Positions 24,824-33,718 of a stretch of 34,307 nt of DNA are shown here, in pieces. Source of the stretch: Roseovarius sp. (GTDB lineage Bacteria > Pseudomonadota > Alphaproteobacteria > Rhodobacterales > Rhodobacteraceae); assembly GCF_018066915.1 (NCBI RefSeq), contig NZ_JAGPVV010000019.1, positions 1-34,307 on the forward strand, in the 5' to 3' direction. The notes under the pieces are model-generated. The model had not been told where the DNA came from. It did not search any database and saw nothing but the letters and a program-made list of their open reading frames with translations. Numbering within the stretch: the stretch's first letter is position 1; each line of letters starts with the position of its first letter. The position numbers and the translations under genes are program-made.

Positions 24824-25723
24824 ATGATACCTGATTATCAATCCTTGATGAAGCCGGTGCTTGAGTTGGCGGCGTCCGGAGAGATGAAAATCTCGGACGC
24901 GGTCACTCAATTGGAGCGAGCATTCCGTCTCACTGAGGATGAGAGATCAGAGTTGTTGCCAAGCGGTAAGCAGACGAAGTTTGCCAACCGAGTACATTGG
25001 GCACGCAGTTATCTAAAGCAAGCTGGTCTTCTTCGAAATACGCGACGTGGACATTTCGAGATTACTGAAGAAGGACGCCGAGTACTGAACGCGAAGCCCG
25101 AGCGGATCGATGCAAAGTTTCTCTCGCGTTACGATGCATTCTTGGAGTTTAAGGCGCGATCAGGCTCTACAGGTGATGAACCACTAGAAATAGTGCCTTC
25201 AAGTGCGACAACACCGGACGAAGCGATGCGCGTGTCTTATGAGCAAATCGCAAATGCGTTGGCGGCGGATATCCTGTCGCGCCTGCGCGAGGCAGAACCC
25301 GCATTCTTCGAGGGGGTGATTGTCGATCTGCTCTTGAAAATGGGCTATGGCTACGGAACGGCAGCGGGTAACGTGCTCGGCCAATCTGGTGATGATGGGG
25401 TGGATGGAGTGATCAACCTCGATCCCTTGGGCGTTGATCAGGTCTATGTGCAAGCCAAGCGCTATCAGGCTGGGAGTCCTATCGGATCAGCGGCGATCCG
25501 GGATTTTTACGGGGCGCTGGGCCTGAAGGACGTAACTAAGGGTATATTCGTCACTACCTCGTCTTTCAGTCCGAATGCCCGAGCGACAGCGGAGAAGTTA
25601 GGCGCGCGGATCGTGCTCATTGATGGGCCTCAACTTGCGCGCTTGATGGTGGCACATGAAGTCGGTTGTCGTGTGACAGAGATCTTCAAAGTTTCAGTGG
25701 TCGAGGAGAGCTATTTCGAATGA
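24824..25723 (+). CDS. mrr: Mrr-type restriction endonuclease (type IV)
   Basis: The 299-residue protein matches Mrr, a nuclease that restricts methylated foreign DNA. An N-terminal winged-helix domain (about 5-95; YQSLMKPVLELAASGEMKISDAV to HFEITEEGRRVLN) is followed by the catalytic PD-(D/E)xK-like domain: FFEGVIVDLLLKMGYGYG, SGDDGVDGVINLDPLGVDQVYVQAKRY with Asp and the QAK motif, then KGIFVTTSSFSPNA. The length is close to E. coli Mrr. It begins 4 bases after pccA. G+C counts in two 60-base lines (25021: 30; 25141: 29) are far below a line of mcm (28081: 42), suggesting horizontal acquisition. No partner methylase is seen. Confidence 0.92.
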   Translation: MIPDYQSLMKPVLELAASGEMKISDAVTQLERAFRLTEDERSELLPSGKQTKFANRVHWARSYLKQAGLLRNTRRGHFEITEEGRRVLNAKPERIDAKFLSRYDAFLEFKARSGSTGDEPLEIVPSSATTPDEAMRVSYEQIANALAADILSRLREAEPAFFEGVIVDLLLKMGYGYGTAAGNVLGQSGDDGVDGVINLDPLGVDQVYVQAKRYQAGSPIGSAAIRDFYGALGLKDVTKGIFVTTSSFSPNARATAEKLGARIVLIDGPQLARLMVAHEVGCRVTEIFKVSVVEESYFE

Positions 25724-26238
25724 GCCACTTTGGCCCTCATGCGCGCGCGTGCGGACTGTTCCTCGCGGTGATCGCTTTTGTGTCCGCCTGCGCGCGCGAT
25801 GCCGAGGCGGAGCAGCGGGGACGGTTGGGGGCGTGGTTTGCGCTAGGGGAAACGGTGGTCTTTACCGCGACGATGCACTGTGCCGTGGGCCTTTACCGGG
25901 TGGCGGATGGGCGGATCAAGGCGGCGATGCCCCTGGTCGGATCACCGCCCGAAATGGTGCGGGTGCTGGCCGCACGGGGGCTTGCCGCCTTGGTCACGCC
26001 GGGACTGGCACCTGATGCCGCGATGGTGGCCATGGCCAATCTCGACCGTCCCACCGGCATGGCCATGCGCCGCGCAGGGCTAGAGGCGCGCGCCTGCATG
26101 GAGGCCACAAGCGAGAGCGCGTTTCATCATCTGTTGGGGCAATCTGGTGCGGTTCTGGCCTGGGAGGCAGAGACAGGCGCGCTCATGCTGATGGACCCCG
26201 GAGCCGGGCTCTTGATCGTGGCGATGGGGGCCGGGTGA
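25720..26238 (+). CDS. Predicted lipoprotein of unknown function
   Basis: The 172-residue product starts at an ATG overlapping the mrr stop (ATGA), with GAGGAG upstream. Its N-terminus ACGLFLAVIAFVSACARDAEA ends in a lipobox-like VSAC, so a lipidated envelope protein is likely. The body is Ala/Met/Gly-rich (TATMHCAVGLYRVADGRIKAAMPLVGSPPEMVRVLAARGLAALV) with three further cysteines or none conserved enough to judge. Base use is again high-GC, unlike mrr. It converges on the DUF4174 gene with a 13-base gap. I do not recognise the family. Confidence 0.8.
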   Translation: MSHFGPHARACGLFLAVIAFVSACARDAEAEQRGRLGAWFALGETVVFTATMHCAVGLYRVADGRIKAAMPLVGSPPEMVRVLAARGLAALVTPGLAPDAAMVAMANLDRPTGMAMRRAGLEARACMEATSESAFHHLLGQSGAVLAWEAETGALMLMDPGAGLLIVAMGAG

Positions 26239-26251
26239 TGGCGCGCCGGGA

Positions 26252-26698
26252 TCAGCTATCGCCGGGACGCTCTCGCAATTCCTGCTGGCGCATTGGCAGC
26301 TTGTCGATGGTGCGGATGATCTCGCGCACATGCCAGGGCGCGGGTTTGCGCAGGTATATCACCCCGTCCTTGCCAATGAGCACGAGGCCAAACCCTCGGG
26401 GCCGCAGCGTCTTGCGCAGGGATGAGCGCGCGGCGGGGTCGGTATCGGTGATCACCACCACATCGAGCGCGGTCAGCACATCAAGGCGCTCGGTGATATA
26501 CCCCATCTGTTCGATGTATCGCGGATCGGCGGGGGTATCGGCAAAGATCACCAGCGGGCGTTTGAGCCAGAGAAAATCATTCAAATTGACCGTATCGGCC
26601 GAGAGGATCGCGGCGGATGCGGGGCCTGTATCGCTGTCCTGCGCGGTTGCGGATGAGGCGATAAATACTGCCAAAACAAGGGATAAGAGTGTTTTCAT
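26252..26698 (-). CDS. Exported DUF4174-domain protein
   Basis: The 148-residue protein has a signal peptide (MKTLLSLVLAVFIASSATAQ) and a thioredoxin-fold-like domain: LNDFLWLKRPLVIFADTPADPRYIEQ, VVVITDTDP, RGFGLVLIGKDGVIYLRKPAPW and the end IDKLPMRQQELRE. This is the DUF4174 pattern. No CxxC pair is present, so a redox role is not supported. CAGGAG precedes the ATG at 26698; the longer ORF start at 26911 is rejected. The protein is predicted to be periplasmic, with no known function. Confidence 0.88.
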   Translation of the reverse strand: MKTLLSLVLAVFIASSATAQDSDTGPASAAILSADTVNLNDFLWLKRPLVIFADTPADPRYIEQMGYITERLDVLTALDVVVITDTDPAARSSLRKTLRPRGFGLVLIGKDGVIYLRKPAPWHVREIIRTIDKLPMRQQELRERPGDS

Positions 26699-26867
26699 AG
26701 GGTCTCCTGCTGGTCCAGATATAGGCCTGTTGGGGGCGATTGCGAAGGGCGAATGGCGGGCGCGTGGAATTTTTCCGCAATTAAGCGCATGGTCAGGAAT
26801 GACAGTCAGGATCAGGGCCAAGCGTGTGTGGTCGCAGAGTGCGGCCAATCGAAAGGTCAGACCCGTC

Positions 26868-27803
26868 ATGGACATCATCCTGCATCTGGGGGCGCATCGC
26901 ACCGCCTCCACCTCGTTTCAGCACTATATGCGTGCCAATGCGGGCGCTTTGGCGACGCAGGGATTGGGATACTGGGGCCCTGAGGCGACGCGCGACGGGG
27001 TGCTGAGTGGGGTTGTTCCGGCACCTGGCCTGCCACGCGCGGCGGACCAGCTCGAGCGCGCGCGGGGTCGCATCGCGCTCCGTCTGGAGGAGGCGCGGAG
27101 ACAGGGGATAACCCGAGTTCTTATCAGCGATGAAAACATGATCGGGGCTACCCGGCGCAATCTGCGGCGCGCGCGGCTCTATCCCGGGATCGGCGAGCGG
27201 ATGGCGCGGTTTGCGCATGCCTTTGACGGGCGCATCACCCGCGTGGTCCTGTCGATCCGGGGACAAGATAGCTGGTGGGCGTCGTCGCTGGCCTATGGCG
27301 TGGCGCGGGGGCATGGGGTGCCGGGGGTTGATGACCTTGACCGGCTGGTGACGGTCAACCGGCATTGGCGCGAGGTGATCGGTGATCTGGCCTGTGCATT
27401 GCCCGGTGTGGACATTGTGGTCCTGCCGCATGAGGTGCATGCCAGTCGGCCCGAGGCGCGGTTGCATGCGATGACCGGGCTGGCGGAGGTGCCGCGCAAG
27501 GCGGCGCGCCTCTGGCTCAACCGTGCGCCAGATCTGGCGGCCTTGCGCCGTGCTGTGGCGGCGCGGGGTGGCGACGTGACACAATTGCCCGAGGGCGAGG
27601 GGCGTTGGCAGCCCTTTGACCGGGCGCAGCGATTGGCCCTGCAAGAGGCCTATGCCGACGATCTGTTCTGGCTCTCTGCCGGGGCAGAGGGTCTGGCGCG
27701 ACTATCAGAGGAAACCGGACCGGATGAGGCAGGGAGACATCTGCCCTCTGGTCAGACTGAAAGAGGACATCGGAATGGCGACGAAGAAAGACGATTGGCG
27801 TAA
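26868..27803 (+). CDS. Sulfotransferase-like protein
   Basis: The 311-residue protein begins [28 protein letters not shown], which resembles the 5'-phosphosulfate-binding loop of PAPS-dependent sulfotransferases (HxGxxKTGTTSLQ type). Further on are [32 protein letters not shown] (the 3'-phosphate site RxxxxxxxS style) and a C-terminal loading of charged residues. The sugar or lipid acceptor is unknown. The start at 26868 begins the fold; the upstream part of the ORF to 26235 is antisense to the DUF4174 gene. The 3' end overlaps mcm by 29 bases, which suggests coupling with it. Confidence 0.75.
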   Translation: MDIILHLGAHRTASTSFQHYMRANAGALATQGLGYWGPEATRDGVLSGVVPAPGLPRAADQLERARGRIALRLEEARRQGITRVLISDENMIGATRRNLRRARLYPGIGERMARFAHAFDGRITRVVLSIRGQDSWWASSLAYGVARGHGVPGVDDLDRLVTVNRHWREVIGDLACALPGVDIVVLPHEVHASRPEARLHAMTGLAEVPRKAARLWLNRAPDLAALRRAVAARGGDVTQLPEGEGRWQPFDRAQRLALQEAYADDLFWLSAGAEGLARLSEETGPDEAGRHLPSGQTERGHRNGDEERRLA

Positions 27804-29904
27804 ACTCGCGGCGGCGGAACTTCGGGGGCGTGCGCCCGAGACCCTGACGTGGAACACGCTCGAGGGGATCGCGGTGCAACCGCTCTATACCCAAGAGGAT
27901 GTGGCCGACCTTCCGCATCTGGGTAGCATCCCCGGACAGGCTCCGTTTACCCGTGGCGTCAAGGCCACGATGTATGCGGGCCGCCCCTGGACTATTCGGC
28001 AATATGCCGGCTTCTCCACGGCAGAGGAATCGAACGCCTTTTACCGCCGCAATCTGGCCGCCGGGCAGCAGGGTGTCTCGGTCGCCTTCGATCTGGCCAC
28101 GCACCGCGGCTATGACAGCGACCATCCCCGCGTCGAGGGCGATGTGGGCAAGGCGGGCGTGGCGATTGACAGCGTCGAAGATATGAAAATCCTCTTTGAC
28201 GGCATCCCGCTCGACAAGGTTTCGGTCAGCATGACCATGAACGGTGCGGTGATCCCGGTTCTGGCCAGTTTCATCGTTGCAGGCGAAGAGCAGGGGCACG
28301 ACAAGGCGCTGCTGTCGGGTACCATCCAAAACGACATTCTCAAGGAGTTCATGGTCCGCAACACATATATCTATCCGCCCGCGCCTTCGATGCGGATCGT
28401 GTCGGACATCATCGGCTACACGGCCAAGCACATGCCGAAATTCAACTCGATCTCGATCTCGGGCTATCACATGCAAGAGGCGGGCGCGAACCTTGTGCAG
28501 GAATTGGCCTATACGCTGGCAGACGGGCGCGAATATGTGCGCGCGGCGATCGCTGCGGGAATGGATGTGGACAGCTTTGCGCCGCGCCTCTCGTTCTTCT
28601 TTGCCATCGGCATGAATTTCTTCATGGAGGCCGCCAAGCTGCGCGCCGCCCGCCTGCTCTGGCACCGGATCATGACGGAGTTTGGTGCCTCGGACGAGAA
28701 ATCCAAGATGCTGCGCACCCATTGCCAGACATCCGGCGTGAGCCTTCAGGAACAGGATCCCTATAACAACGTGGTGCGCACCGCCTATGAGGCGATGAGC
28801 GCGGTTCTGGGCGGCACACAGTCGCTGCACACCAATGCGCTTGACGAAGCGATTGCCCTGCCCACCGATTTCAGCGCCCGCATCGCGCGGAACACACAGC
28901 TTATCCTGCAAGAGGAAACCGGTGTGACCAAAGTGGTCGATCCGCTGGCGGGCTCTTATTACGTCGAGAGCCTGACGCATGAGTTGGCCGAGAAAGCCTG
29001 GGCATTGATCGAAGAGGTCGAGGCCATGGGCGGCATGACCAAGGCGGTGGAATCGGGCATGCCCAAACTGCGGATCGAGGAAACGGCAGCGACCCGTCAG
29101 GCCATGATCGACCGGGGTGACGAAGTGATCGTCGGCGTGAATAAGTATCGCAAGGACAAGGAAGACCCGATCGACATTCTCGACATCGACAATGACAAGG
29201 TGCGCGAGTCCCAGATCGCCCGGTTGGCGCAGATCCGCTCCAGCCGTGACGAGGCCGCCTGTCAGGCTACGTTGGACGAGTTGACGCGCCGTGCGCGCGA
29301 GGGGGGCAATCTGCTTGACGCGGCGGTGGATGCCGCGCGCGCGCGCGCCACGGTGGGAGAGATCAGCATGGCACTGGAAAAGGAATTCGGGCGGCACCGC
29401 GCCGAGGTCAAGACGCTGGCTGGCGTTTACGGCGCGGCCTATGAAGGCGATGCAGGTTTTGCCGCCATTCAGAAATCGGTCGAGGATTTCGCCGAGGCCG
29501 AGGGGCGGCGGCCACGGATGCTCGTCGTCAAGATGGGGCAGGACGGCCATGACCGGGGGGCCAAGGTGATCGCCACCGCCTTTGCCGATATCGGGTTTGA
29601 CGTGGATGTGGGGCCGCTGTTTCAGACACCGGAAGAGGCGGCGCAGGACGCCATCGACAACGACGTGCATGTGGTGGGCATCAGCTCTCAGGCGGCGGGG
29701 CACAAGACGCTTGCGCCCAAACTGATTGCGGCCCTCAAGGCGCGGGATGCAGGCGATATCATCGTGATCTGCGGTGGGGTGATCCCGCAGCAGGATTACG
29801 ATTTCCTCAAGAAGGCGGGGGTCAAGGCGATCTTTGGCCCCGGCACCAATATTCCCGAGGCCGCCAAGGATATTCTGCGGCTGATCCGCGAGGCGCACGG
29901 ATAG
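27775..29904 (+). CDS. mcm: Methylmalonyl-CoA mutase
   Basis: This adenosylcobalamin enzyme isomerises (R)-methylmalonyl-CoA to succinyl-CoA, the last step of propionyl-CoA assimilation. The 709-residue single-chain protein has the TIM-barrel catalytic domain (about 40-510; [51 protein letters not shown]) and the C-terminal cobalamin-binding domain with DGHDRGAK (about 588), the DxHxxG motif whose His ligates cobalt. AGAGGA lies before the ATG at 27775. The length is typical. It is also called scpA or mutB. It lies 3 kb after pccA and is overlapped by the sulfotransferase-like gene. Confidence 0.97.
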   Translation: MATKKDDWRKLAAAELRGRAPETLTWNTLEGIAVQPLYTQEDVADLPHLGSIPGQAPFTRGVKATMYAGRPWTIRQYAGFSTAEESNAFYRRNLAAGQQGVSVAFDLATHRGYDSDHPRVEGDVGKAGVAIDSVEDMKILFDGIPLDKVSVSMTMNGAVIPVLASFIVAGEEQGHDKALLSGTIQNDILKEFMVRNTYIYPPAPSMRIVSDIIGYTAKHMPKFNSISISGYHMQEAGANLVQELAYTLADGREYVRAAIAAGMDVDSFAPRLSFFFAIGMNFFMEAAKLRAARLLWHRIMTEFGASDEKSKMLRTHCQTSGVSLQEQDPYNNVVRTAYEAMSAVLGGTQSLHTNALDEAIALPTDFSARIARNTQLILQEETGVTKVVDPLAGSYYVESLTHELAEKAWALIEEVEAMGGMTKAVESGMPKLRIEETAATRQAMIDRGDEVIVGVNKYRKDKEDPIDILDIDNDKVRESQIARLAQIRSSRDEAACQATLDELTRRAREGGNLLDAAVDAARARATVGEISMALEKEFGRHRAEVKTLAGVYGAAYEGDAGFAAIQKSVEDFAEAEGRRPRMLVVKMGQDGHDRGAKVIATAFADIGFDVDVGPLFQTPEEAAQDAIDNDVHVVGISSQAAGHKTLAPKLIAALKARDAGDIIVICGGVIPQQDYDFLKKAGVKAIFGPGTNIPEAAKDILRLIREAHG

Positions 29905-29989
29905 GCAGGCCCGCCGACACAGGGACATCGCTGACCTCGTGCAGACATGCGCGGGGTCAATCTCTGTATTAGGCACCGCACAAAAGGTT

Positions 29990-30017
29990 TCGCCCGGACG
30001 CGAGAGCGACCGGGCGA
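29990..30017. terminator. Hairpin between mcm and the small membrane protein gene
   Basis: TCGCCCGG and CCGGGCGA form a perfect 8-base-pair stem with a 12-base loop. On the minus strand it is followed by AACCTTTTG, so it may end the small minus-strand gene that stops at 30046; on the plus strand there is no T tract after mcm. It could serve both converging transcripts. Confidence 0.5.
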
Positions 30018-30045
30018 CAACACTTTGCAAGCTCTGGAGGGAGGC

Positions 30046-30213
30046 TTAGCCCAAAACCGAGAGAAGCGCGGAAATGATCCAGTACCACATCGCGATACCG
30101 AGACCAAGCATGGGGGCAAGCCACCATCCACTGGGGAGATGGAGGGGGGTATTGGTGTCTTGCCCAAACTGATGCGTATGGTTCACGGTCATATGCGGTG
30201 CCAACTGTTTCAT
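30046..30213 (-). CDS. Small membrane protein, 55 residues
   Basis: Starting at the ATG at 30213 (MKQLAPHMTVNHTHQFGQ), with a strong AGGAG upstream, this 55-residue protein has a His-containing soluble head and one C-terminal membrane segment (GWWLAPMLGLGIAMWYWIISALLSVLG). The longer 92-residue ORF would place the ribosome site inside the coding region. It looks like a genuine single-span inner-membrane microprotein; I do not know its function. Confidence 0.68.
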   Translation of the reverse strand: MKQLAPHMTVNHTHQFGQDTNTPLHLPSGWWLAPMLGLGIAMWYWIISALLSVLG

Positions 30214-30345
30214 TTCCGTATCTCCTGGCAGCCTTGGAAGTAAAGTCACAATCCCATGATCTGACTGTAATTGAAAGCGCGCGAAGGTATCTGCGCGTGG
30301 GCGAAAGAGAGGGCTGTTATCCAAAGATAGCGACCCTCACGGCGC

Positions 30346-30768
30346 TCAGTCATCCCCGAAGAAGTCATCCTCTGCGTCTTCGCCGCTGCCCAACTCGCTC
30401 ATCATCATCGACAGCGCACCGCCTGCCAGATCGAGGCTGACGAGCTTGGGGGTCTTGGCCGGTTTGGGGGGCGGGGCGGGTTCGGGTTCAGGCTCCGGTT
30501 CCGGCGCAGGCGGCGGCAGAGCCTCGGGTTCGGCCTTGGCTGGTGGAGCGGGTTTGCGCGGTGCGTCGAGCGCCTCTTGCAAGAGGCGCAGGCGCAGACG
30601 CAGCACAAGCGCACGCTGCACCGGATCGCGGGTCTGCGCATAAACGCTGTTCGCCAATGGCAGGCTCTCGGTGGCGGGAAGCGTCAGCAGCCGCCCCAGC
30701 ACACGGCTAAAGCTACGGGGCAGGGTGAGCGGTCTGCGCAGGGCGGGGCGAGGGGCGGTCTCTGACAT
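30346..30768 (-). CDS. Hypothetical protein with Pro/Glu-rich linker, divergent from flgB
   Basis: The 140-residue product has a basic N-terminal helical half ([22 protein letters not shown]), a low-complexity [19 protein letters not shown] linker, and an acidic C-terminus ([17 protein letters not shown]). AAGGAA lies upstream of the ATG at 30768; the longer ORF to 30903 overlaps the flgB promoter region and is rejected. Its start is 134 bases from flgB in the opposite direction, so it may be co-regulated with the flagellar operon. No domain is recognised; it is not obviously FlgA, FlgM or FlgN. Confidence 0.68.
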   Translation of the reverse strand: MSETAPRPALRRPLTLPRSFSRVLGRLLTLPATESLPLANSVYAQTRDPVQRALVLRLRLRLLQEALDAPRKPAPPAKAEPEALPPPAPEPEPEPEPAPPPKPAKTPKLVSLDLAGGALSMMMSELGSGEDAEDDFFGDD

Positions 30769-30793
30769 GGGTGTTCCTTGGTCTCGGGCCGGT

Positions 30794-30809
30794 TGGCACC
30801 GGAATTGCA
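30794..30809 (+). promoter_or_regulatory. Sigma-54 type -24/-12 promoter element upstream of flgB
   Basis: TGGCACCGGAATTGCA matches the sigma-54 consensus TGGCACG-N4-TTGCW at every fixed position except one (C for G at position 7). The spacing between the GG and GC doublets is exactly 10 bases. Transcription would begin near 30820, about 80 bases before flgB. In Rhodobacter sphaeroides the Fla1 flagellar genes use a dedicated sigma-54 (established knowledge). Confidence 0.68.
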
Positions 30810-30901
30810 GGGATGCGGGCAGGGCCGGGGCATCCACGATGTCTTTCGCCCTGCAAGGACTGGACCAACTGCGCTCAAGACCCCCGAAAGGACCCCGCGC
30901 C

Positions 30902-31288
30902 ATGACAGATGCGTTTCGCGATCACCTGAGCCTCTTTGCCTCGGCGCTGACCCTGCGCGAGCAGCGTGGCGGGATGCTGGCGTCAAACATCGCGAATGCG
31001 GCGACACCGGGATTCAAGGCGCGCGACATGGATTTCGAAACGGTGCTCAACGCCGAAACCGGTGGCGGTGCCCTCGCCACCAGCAACGGCCGCCATTTCG
31101 CGACCAGCGGTCCAAACGGCGGGCACGCGGGATACCGCGTGCCGGTCAACCCCTCGCTCGATGGCAATACGGTCGAACTGGCCGTGGAGCAGATGGAGTT
31201 TGCCGAAAACAGCCTGCGCTACCAGACCAGCCTCACGCTGCTCAACCGGCGGATTTCCGGATTGAGCCAGGCGATCAAGGGAGAATAA
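30902..31288 (+). CDS. flgB: Flagellar basal-body rod protein FlgB
   Basis: FlgB forms part of the proximal rod of the flagellar basal body in the periplasm. The 128-residue protein has the rod motif [21 protein letters not shown] and the C-terminal [44 protein letters not shown], features of the gammaproteobacterial-type FlgB. The start at 30902 matches the family N-terminus and has GAAAGGA upstream; ATG at 30839 would add 21 residues and is less likely. The operon is flgB-C-D-E-F, with flgC 3 bases downstream. Confidence 0.94.
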   Translation: MTDAFRDHLSLFASALTLREQRGGMLASNIANAATPGFKARDMDFETVLNAETGGGALATSNGRHFATSGPNGGHAGYRVPVNPSLDGNTVELAVEQMEFAENSLRYQTSLTLLNRRISGLSQAIKGE

Positions 31289-31291
31289 GCC

Positions 31292-31708
31292 ATGATGATC
31301 AAGAATATCTTTGACGTCGCCAGTTCCGCCATGTCGGCGCAGATGGTGCGCTTGAATACCGTGGCCTCGAACATGGCGAATGCGCAGGCGGTCAGCACCA
31401 CCAAGGAAGACGCCTATCGCCCGCTGCGGCCCGTGTTCGAGACGATCTATGCCGATCAGACCGGACAGCAGGGCCTATCGACCACGCATGTCACCGATGT
31501 GGTCCAACTCGACCGAGAGCCGGTGCGCGCCTACCGGCCTGACCATCCGATGGCCGATGAAGAGGGCTTTGTCTACGAATCCGTGGTCAACCCCGACGAG
31601 GAAATGGTCGAGATGGTCGAGGCCAGCCGCCAGTATCAGAATGTTTTGGAAACCGTCTCGACCCTGCGCACGCTGATGGCGCGCACGGTCATGATGGGTC
31701 AGGGTTAA
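31292..31708 (+). CDS. flgC: Flagellar basal-body rod protein FlgC
   Basis: FlgC is a proximal rod component. The 138-residue protein begins MMIKNIFDVASSAMSAQMVRLNTVASNMANAQAVSTTKEDAYRPLRPVFE and ends EEMVEMVEASRQYQNVLETVSTLRTLMARTVMMGQG. The N- and C-terminal helices of the rod/hook family are both present, and the whole pattern is close to gammaproteobacterial FlgC. GGGAG lies upstream of the ATG. It follows flgB by 3 bases and precedes flgD by 11. Confidence 0.95.
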   Translation: MMIKNIFDVASSAMSAQMVRLNTVASNMANAQAVSTTKEDAYRPLRPVFETIYADQTGQQGLSTTHVTDVVQLDREPVRAYRPDHPMADEEGFVYESVVNPDEEMVEMVEASRQYQNVLETVSTLRTLMARTVMMGQG

Positions 31709-31719
31709 GGAGCGCCGTC

Positions 31720-32397
31720 ATGCCCGAAATCAACACAGCAACCGGCGCAAGCGCCACATTCACCGCCGCTGCCGCTGCCAATGCGGCCCCCAAGCGAACG
31801 GGGAACGGCGATTTGGGACAGCAGGATTTTCTGTCCCTGATGACCGCACAATTACAGAACCAAGACCCTTTCGCGCCGATGGAAAATGGCGAGTTCCTCG
31901 CACAGATGGCGCAGTTTTCGACTGTGGCGGGCCTCGACCGGGTAAACACAACCCTGAGCGATATCGGCAGCCAGATCGGGGGCAACCGGATTGCCACCGC
32001 CTCGTCGCTCTTGGGGCAGCAGGTGCTGGTGCCCGGCACGCTGGCGCGGCCTGATGCCTCGGGCGGGGTGCATGGCGTGGCGGATTTGCCAGAGGCCGCA
32101 AGTGCCGTGAGCGTGATCTATTCCGATGCCGAAACCGGCGTGGAGCTGCATCGGCAGGATATGGGCGCGCAGCCCGCCGGGCTGATGGGCTTTGACTGGG
32201 ACGGCCTGCCGCCTGAAATCGTTGCGGCCCGCGGTGCCGTGCGGGTGGCGATCGAAGTGGATGGCGACACCCCTGCAGAGCCCTTTGTCTATGCGCGGGT
32301 GGTGGGCGTCCAGATGCCCGAAGGGGGGCAGGACATGACCCTCCGGGTCGAAGATTACGGCCTGCGCAGCAGCCTGGAAATCACCGACATCCGCTGA
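31720..32397 (+). CDS. flgD: Flagellar hook assembly (cap) protein FlgD
   Basis: FlgD caps the growing hook and guides FlgE assembly; it leaves when the hook is complete. The 225-residue protein has a flexible Ala-rich N-terminus, the FlgD signature LGQQDFLSLMTAQLQNQDPFAPMENGEFLAQMAQFSTVAGL (about 32-72), and a C-terminal tudor/FnIII-like region (SAVSVIYSDAETGVELHRQDM, MGFDWDGLPPE). The length is typical. GGAG lies upstream of the ATG. Confidence 0.95.
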   Translation: MPEINTATGASATFTAAAAANAAPKRTGNGDLGQQDFLSLMTAQLQNQDPFAPMENGEFLAQMAQFSTVAGLDRVNTTLSDIGSQIGGNRIATASSLLGQQVLVPGTLARPDASGGVHGVADLPEAASAVSVIYSDAETGVELHRQDMGAQPAGLMGFDWDGLPPEIVAARGAVRVAIEVDGDTPAEPFVYARVVGVQMPEGGQDMTLRVEDYGLRSSLEITDIR

Positions 32398-32444
32398 ACC
32401 CAACCCAACAACAGACCCTTCAACGACCTGACAGGACCAGATCC

Positions 32445-33704
32445 ATGAGCTTTCACACTGCACTTTCCGGGCTGAATGCCGCGCAGACCGATATTTCCGT
32501 CACCTCCAACAACATCGCCAACGTGGGCACCCTCGGGTTTCACGGCAGCCGGGCGGAATTCGCGGATATCTATACCACCAGCCCCTATAGCCGCCCTGCG
32601 TCGCAGATCGGATCGGGCACCGAGGTCAGCCGCATCGGAGTGGATTTCAAGCAAGGTTCGTTGACGGCGACCGGCAATGTGCTCGACCTTTCATTGCAGG
32701 GTCCGGGCTTTTTTCAGGTGCGCACAGGGCCGGATGCGGGGGCCGATGCCGGCTATACGCGCGCCGGGGCTTTTGGCATGAACCGCGAGGGTTTTGTGAC
32801 CAATGCCGCAGGGCATTTCCTGACGGTTTTCCCAACCTCGGAGAATGGCGACACGCTGTCCACGACGCAGACCCAACGCCTGCAAATCCCGCAGCAATTT
32901 GGCACGCCGCAGCCGACGACGTCGGTTGATCTTTCGTTCAACCTGTCGCTGACGGATAACGGCGGGTTGGGGACGCAAGCGGCCATTCCCGCCCCGGCCT
33001 TTGATCCGGCCGATCCCACCACCTATGCCGCGACCACGCAAATCCCGGTGCTTGATGGGTCAGGGCGCGCGGTGCCTGCGCAGGCGTTCTTTGTCATGTC
33101 GGATGCGCCCGACGCGCTCGATGGCGGGCTGGCCTACACGGTCCAACTGGTTGTGGACGGTGTCACAGCCACGCCCGCCGATCCGCTGGCCACCTTGTCC
33201 TTTGATGCGGGTGGTGCGCAGACCGGGGGGCTTGAGGCGATGAGCTTTGCCCTTGGCTCTCAGGCGCTCTCGGTTTCGCTTGGCGGATCGCGCGTGTCGG
33301 ATGGCCCCTTTGGCGCGATTGCCGTGTCACAGAATGGCACCCGCCAGCTTGACCTCTCTTCGGTCGATGTGCGTCAAGATGGCACCGTCTGGGCCAGCTA
33401 CGGGGCAGAGCGTTCGGTTGCCGTGGGGCAGGTGGCAGTCGCGAATTTCTCGGATATTCAGGGCCTAGGCAGTATCGGCAGCGCGACCTACCGGGCTTCG
33501 CGTGAATCGGGCGAGGTGCGTTTGGGCGTGCCGGGGACAAGTGGCTTTGGCGCGATCCGTGCCGGTTCGGTCGAGCGGTCGAACGTCGATCTGACCGAGC
33601 AACTGGTCAACCTGATCATGGCGCAACGGAATTATCAGGCCTCGGCCAAGGCGCTCGAGACCAACGGCACCTTGGCCGACACGGTCCTGAACATCCGTAG
33701 CTAA
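32445..33704 (+). CDS. flgE: Flagellar hook protein FlgE
   Basis: FlgE polymerises into the flexible hook outside the outer membrane. The 419-residue protein starts MSFHTALSGLNAAQTDISVTSNNIANVGTLGFHGSRAEFADIY and ends SNVDLTEQLVNLIMAQRNYQASAKALETNGTLADTVLNIRS, the two helical segments that form the hook core. The middle part is a variable beta domain. The N-terminal hook pattern and the LTATGNVLDLSLQGPGFFQV motif are clear. ACAGGA lies upstream of the ATG. Confidence 0.95.
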   Translation: MSFHTALSGLNAAQTDISVTSNNIANVGTLGFHGSRAEFADIYTTSPYSRPASQIGSGTEVSRIGVDFKQGSLTATGNVLDLSLQGPGFFQVRTGPDAGADAGYTRAGAFGMNREGFVTNAAGHFLTVFPTSENGDTLSTTQTQRLQIPQQFGTPQPTTSVDLSFNLSLTDNGGLGTQAAIPAPAFDPADPTTYAATTQIPVLDGSGRAVPAQAFFVMSDAPDALDGGLAYTVQLVVDGVTATPADPLATLSFDAGGAQTGGLEAMSFALGSQALSVSLGGSRVSDGPFGAIAVSQNGTRQLDLSSVDVRQDGTVWASYGAERSVAVGQVAVANFSDIQGLGSIGSATYRASRESGEVRLGVPGTSGFGAIRAGSVERSNVDLTEQLVNLIMAQRNYQASAKALETNGTLADTVLNIRS

Positions 33705-33718
33705 GGCAGGGCGCCACC

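Noticed and set aside
24820-25730. Transposon or integrase-mediated insertion footprint around mrr
   Set aside because: I compared the sequences flanking mrr and saw no direct repeat, inverted repeat or recombinase remnant, so the mechanism of acquisition is not visible.
27517-30030. 837-codon minus-strand ORF opposite mcm
   Set aside because: It is the antisense frame of a clear methylmalonyl-CoA mutase; the composition is Arg/His/Gly-rich with no domain.
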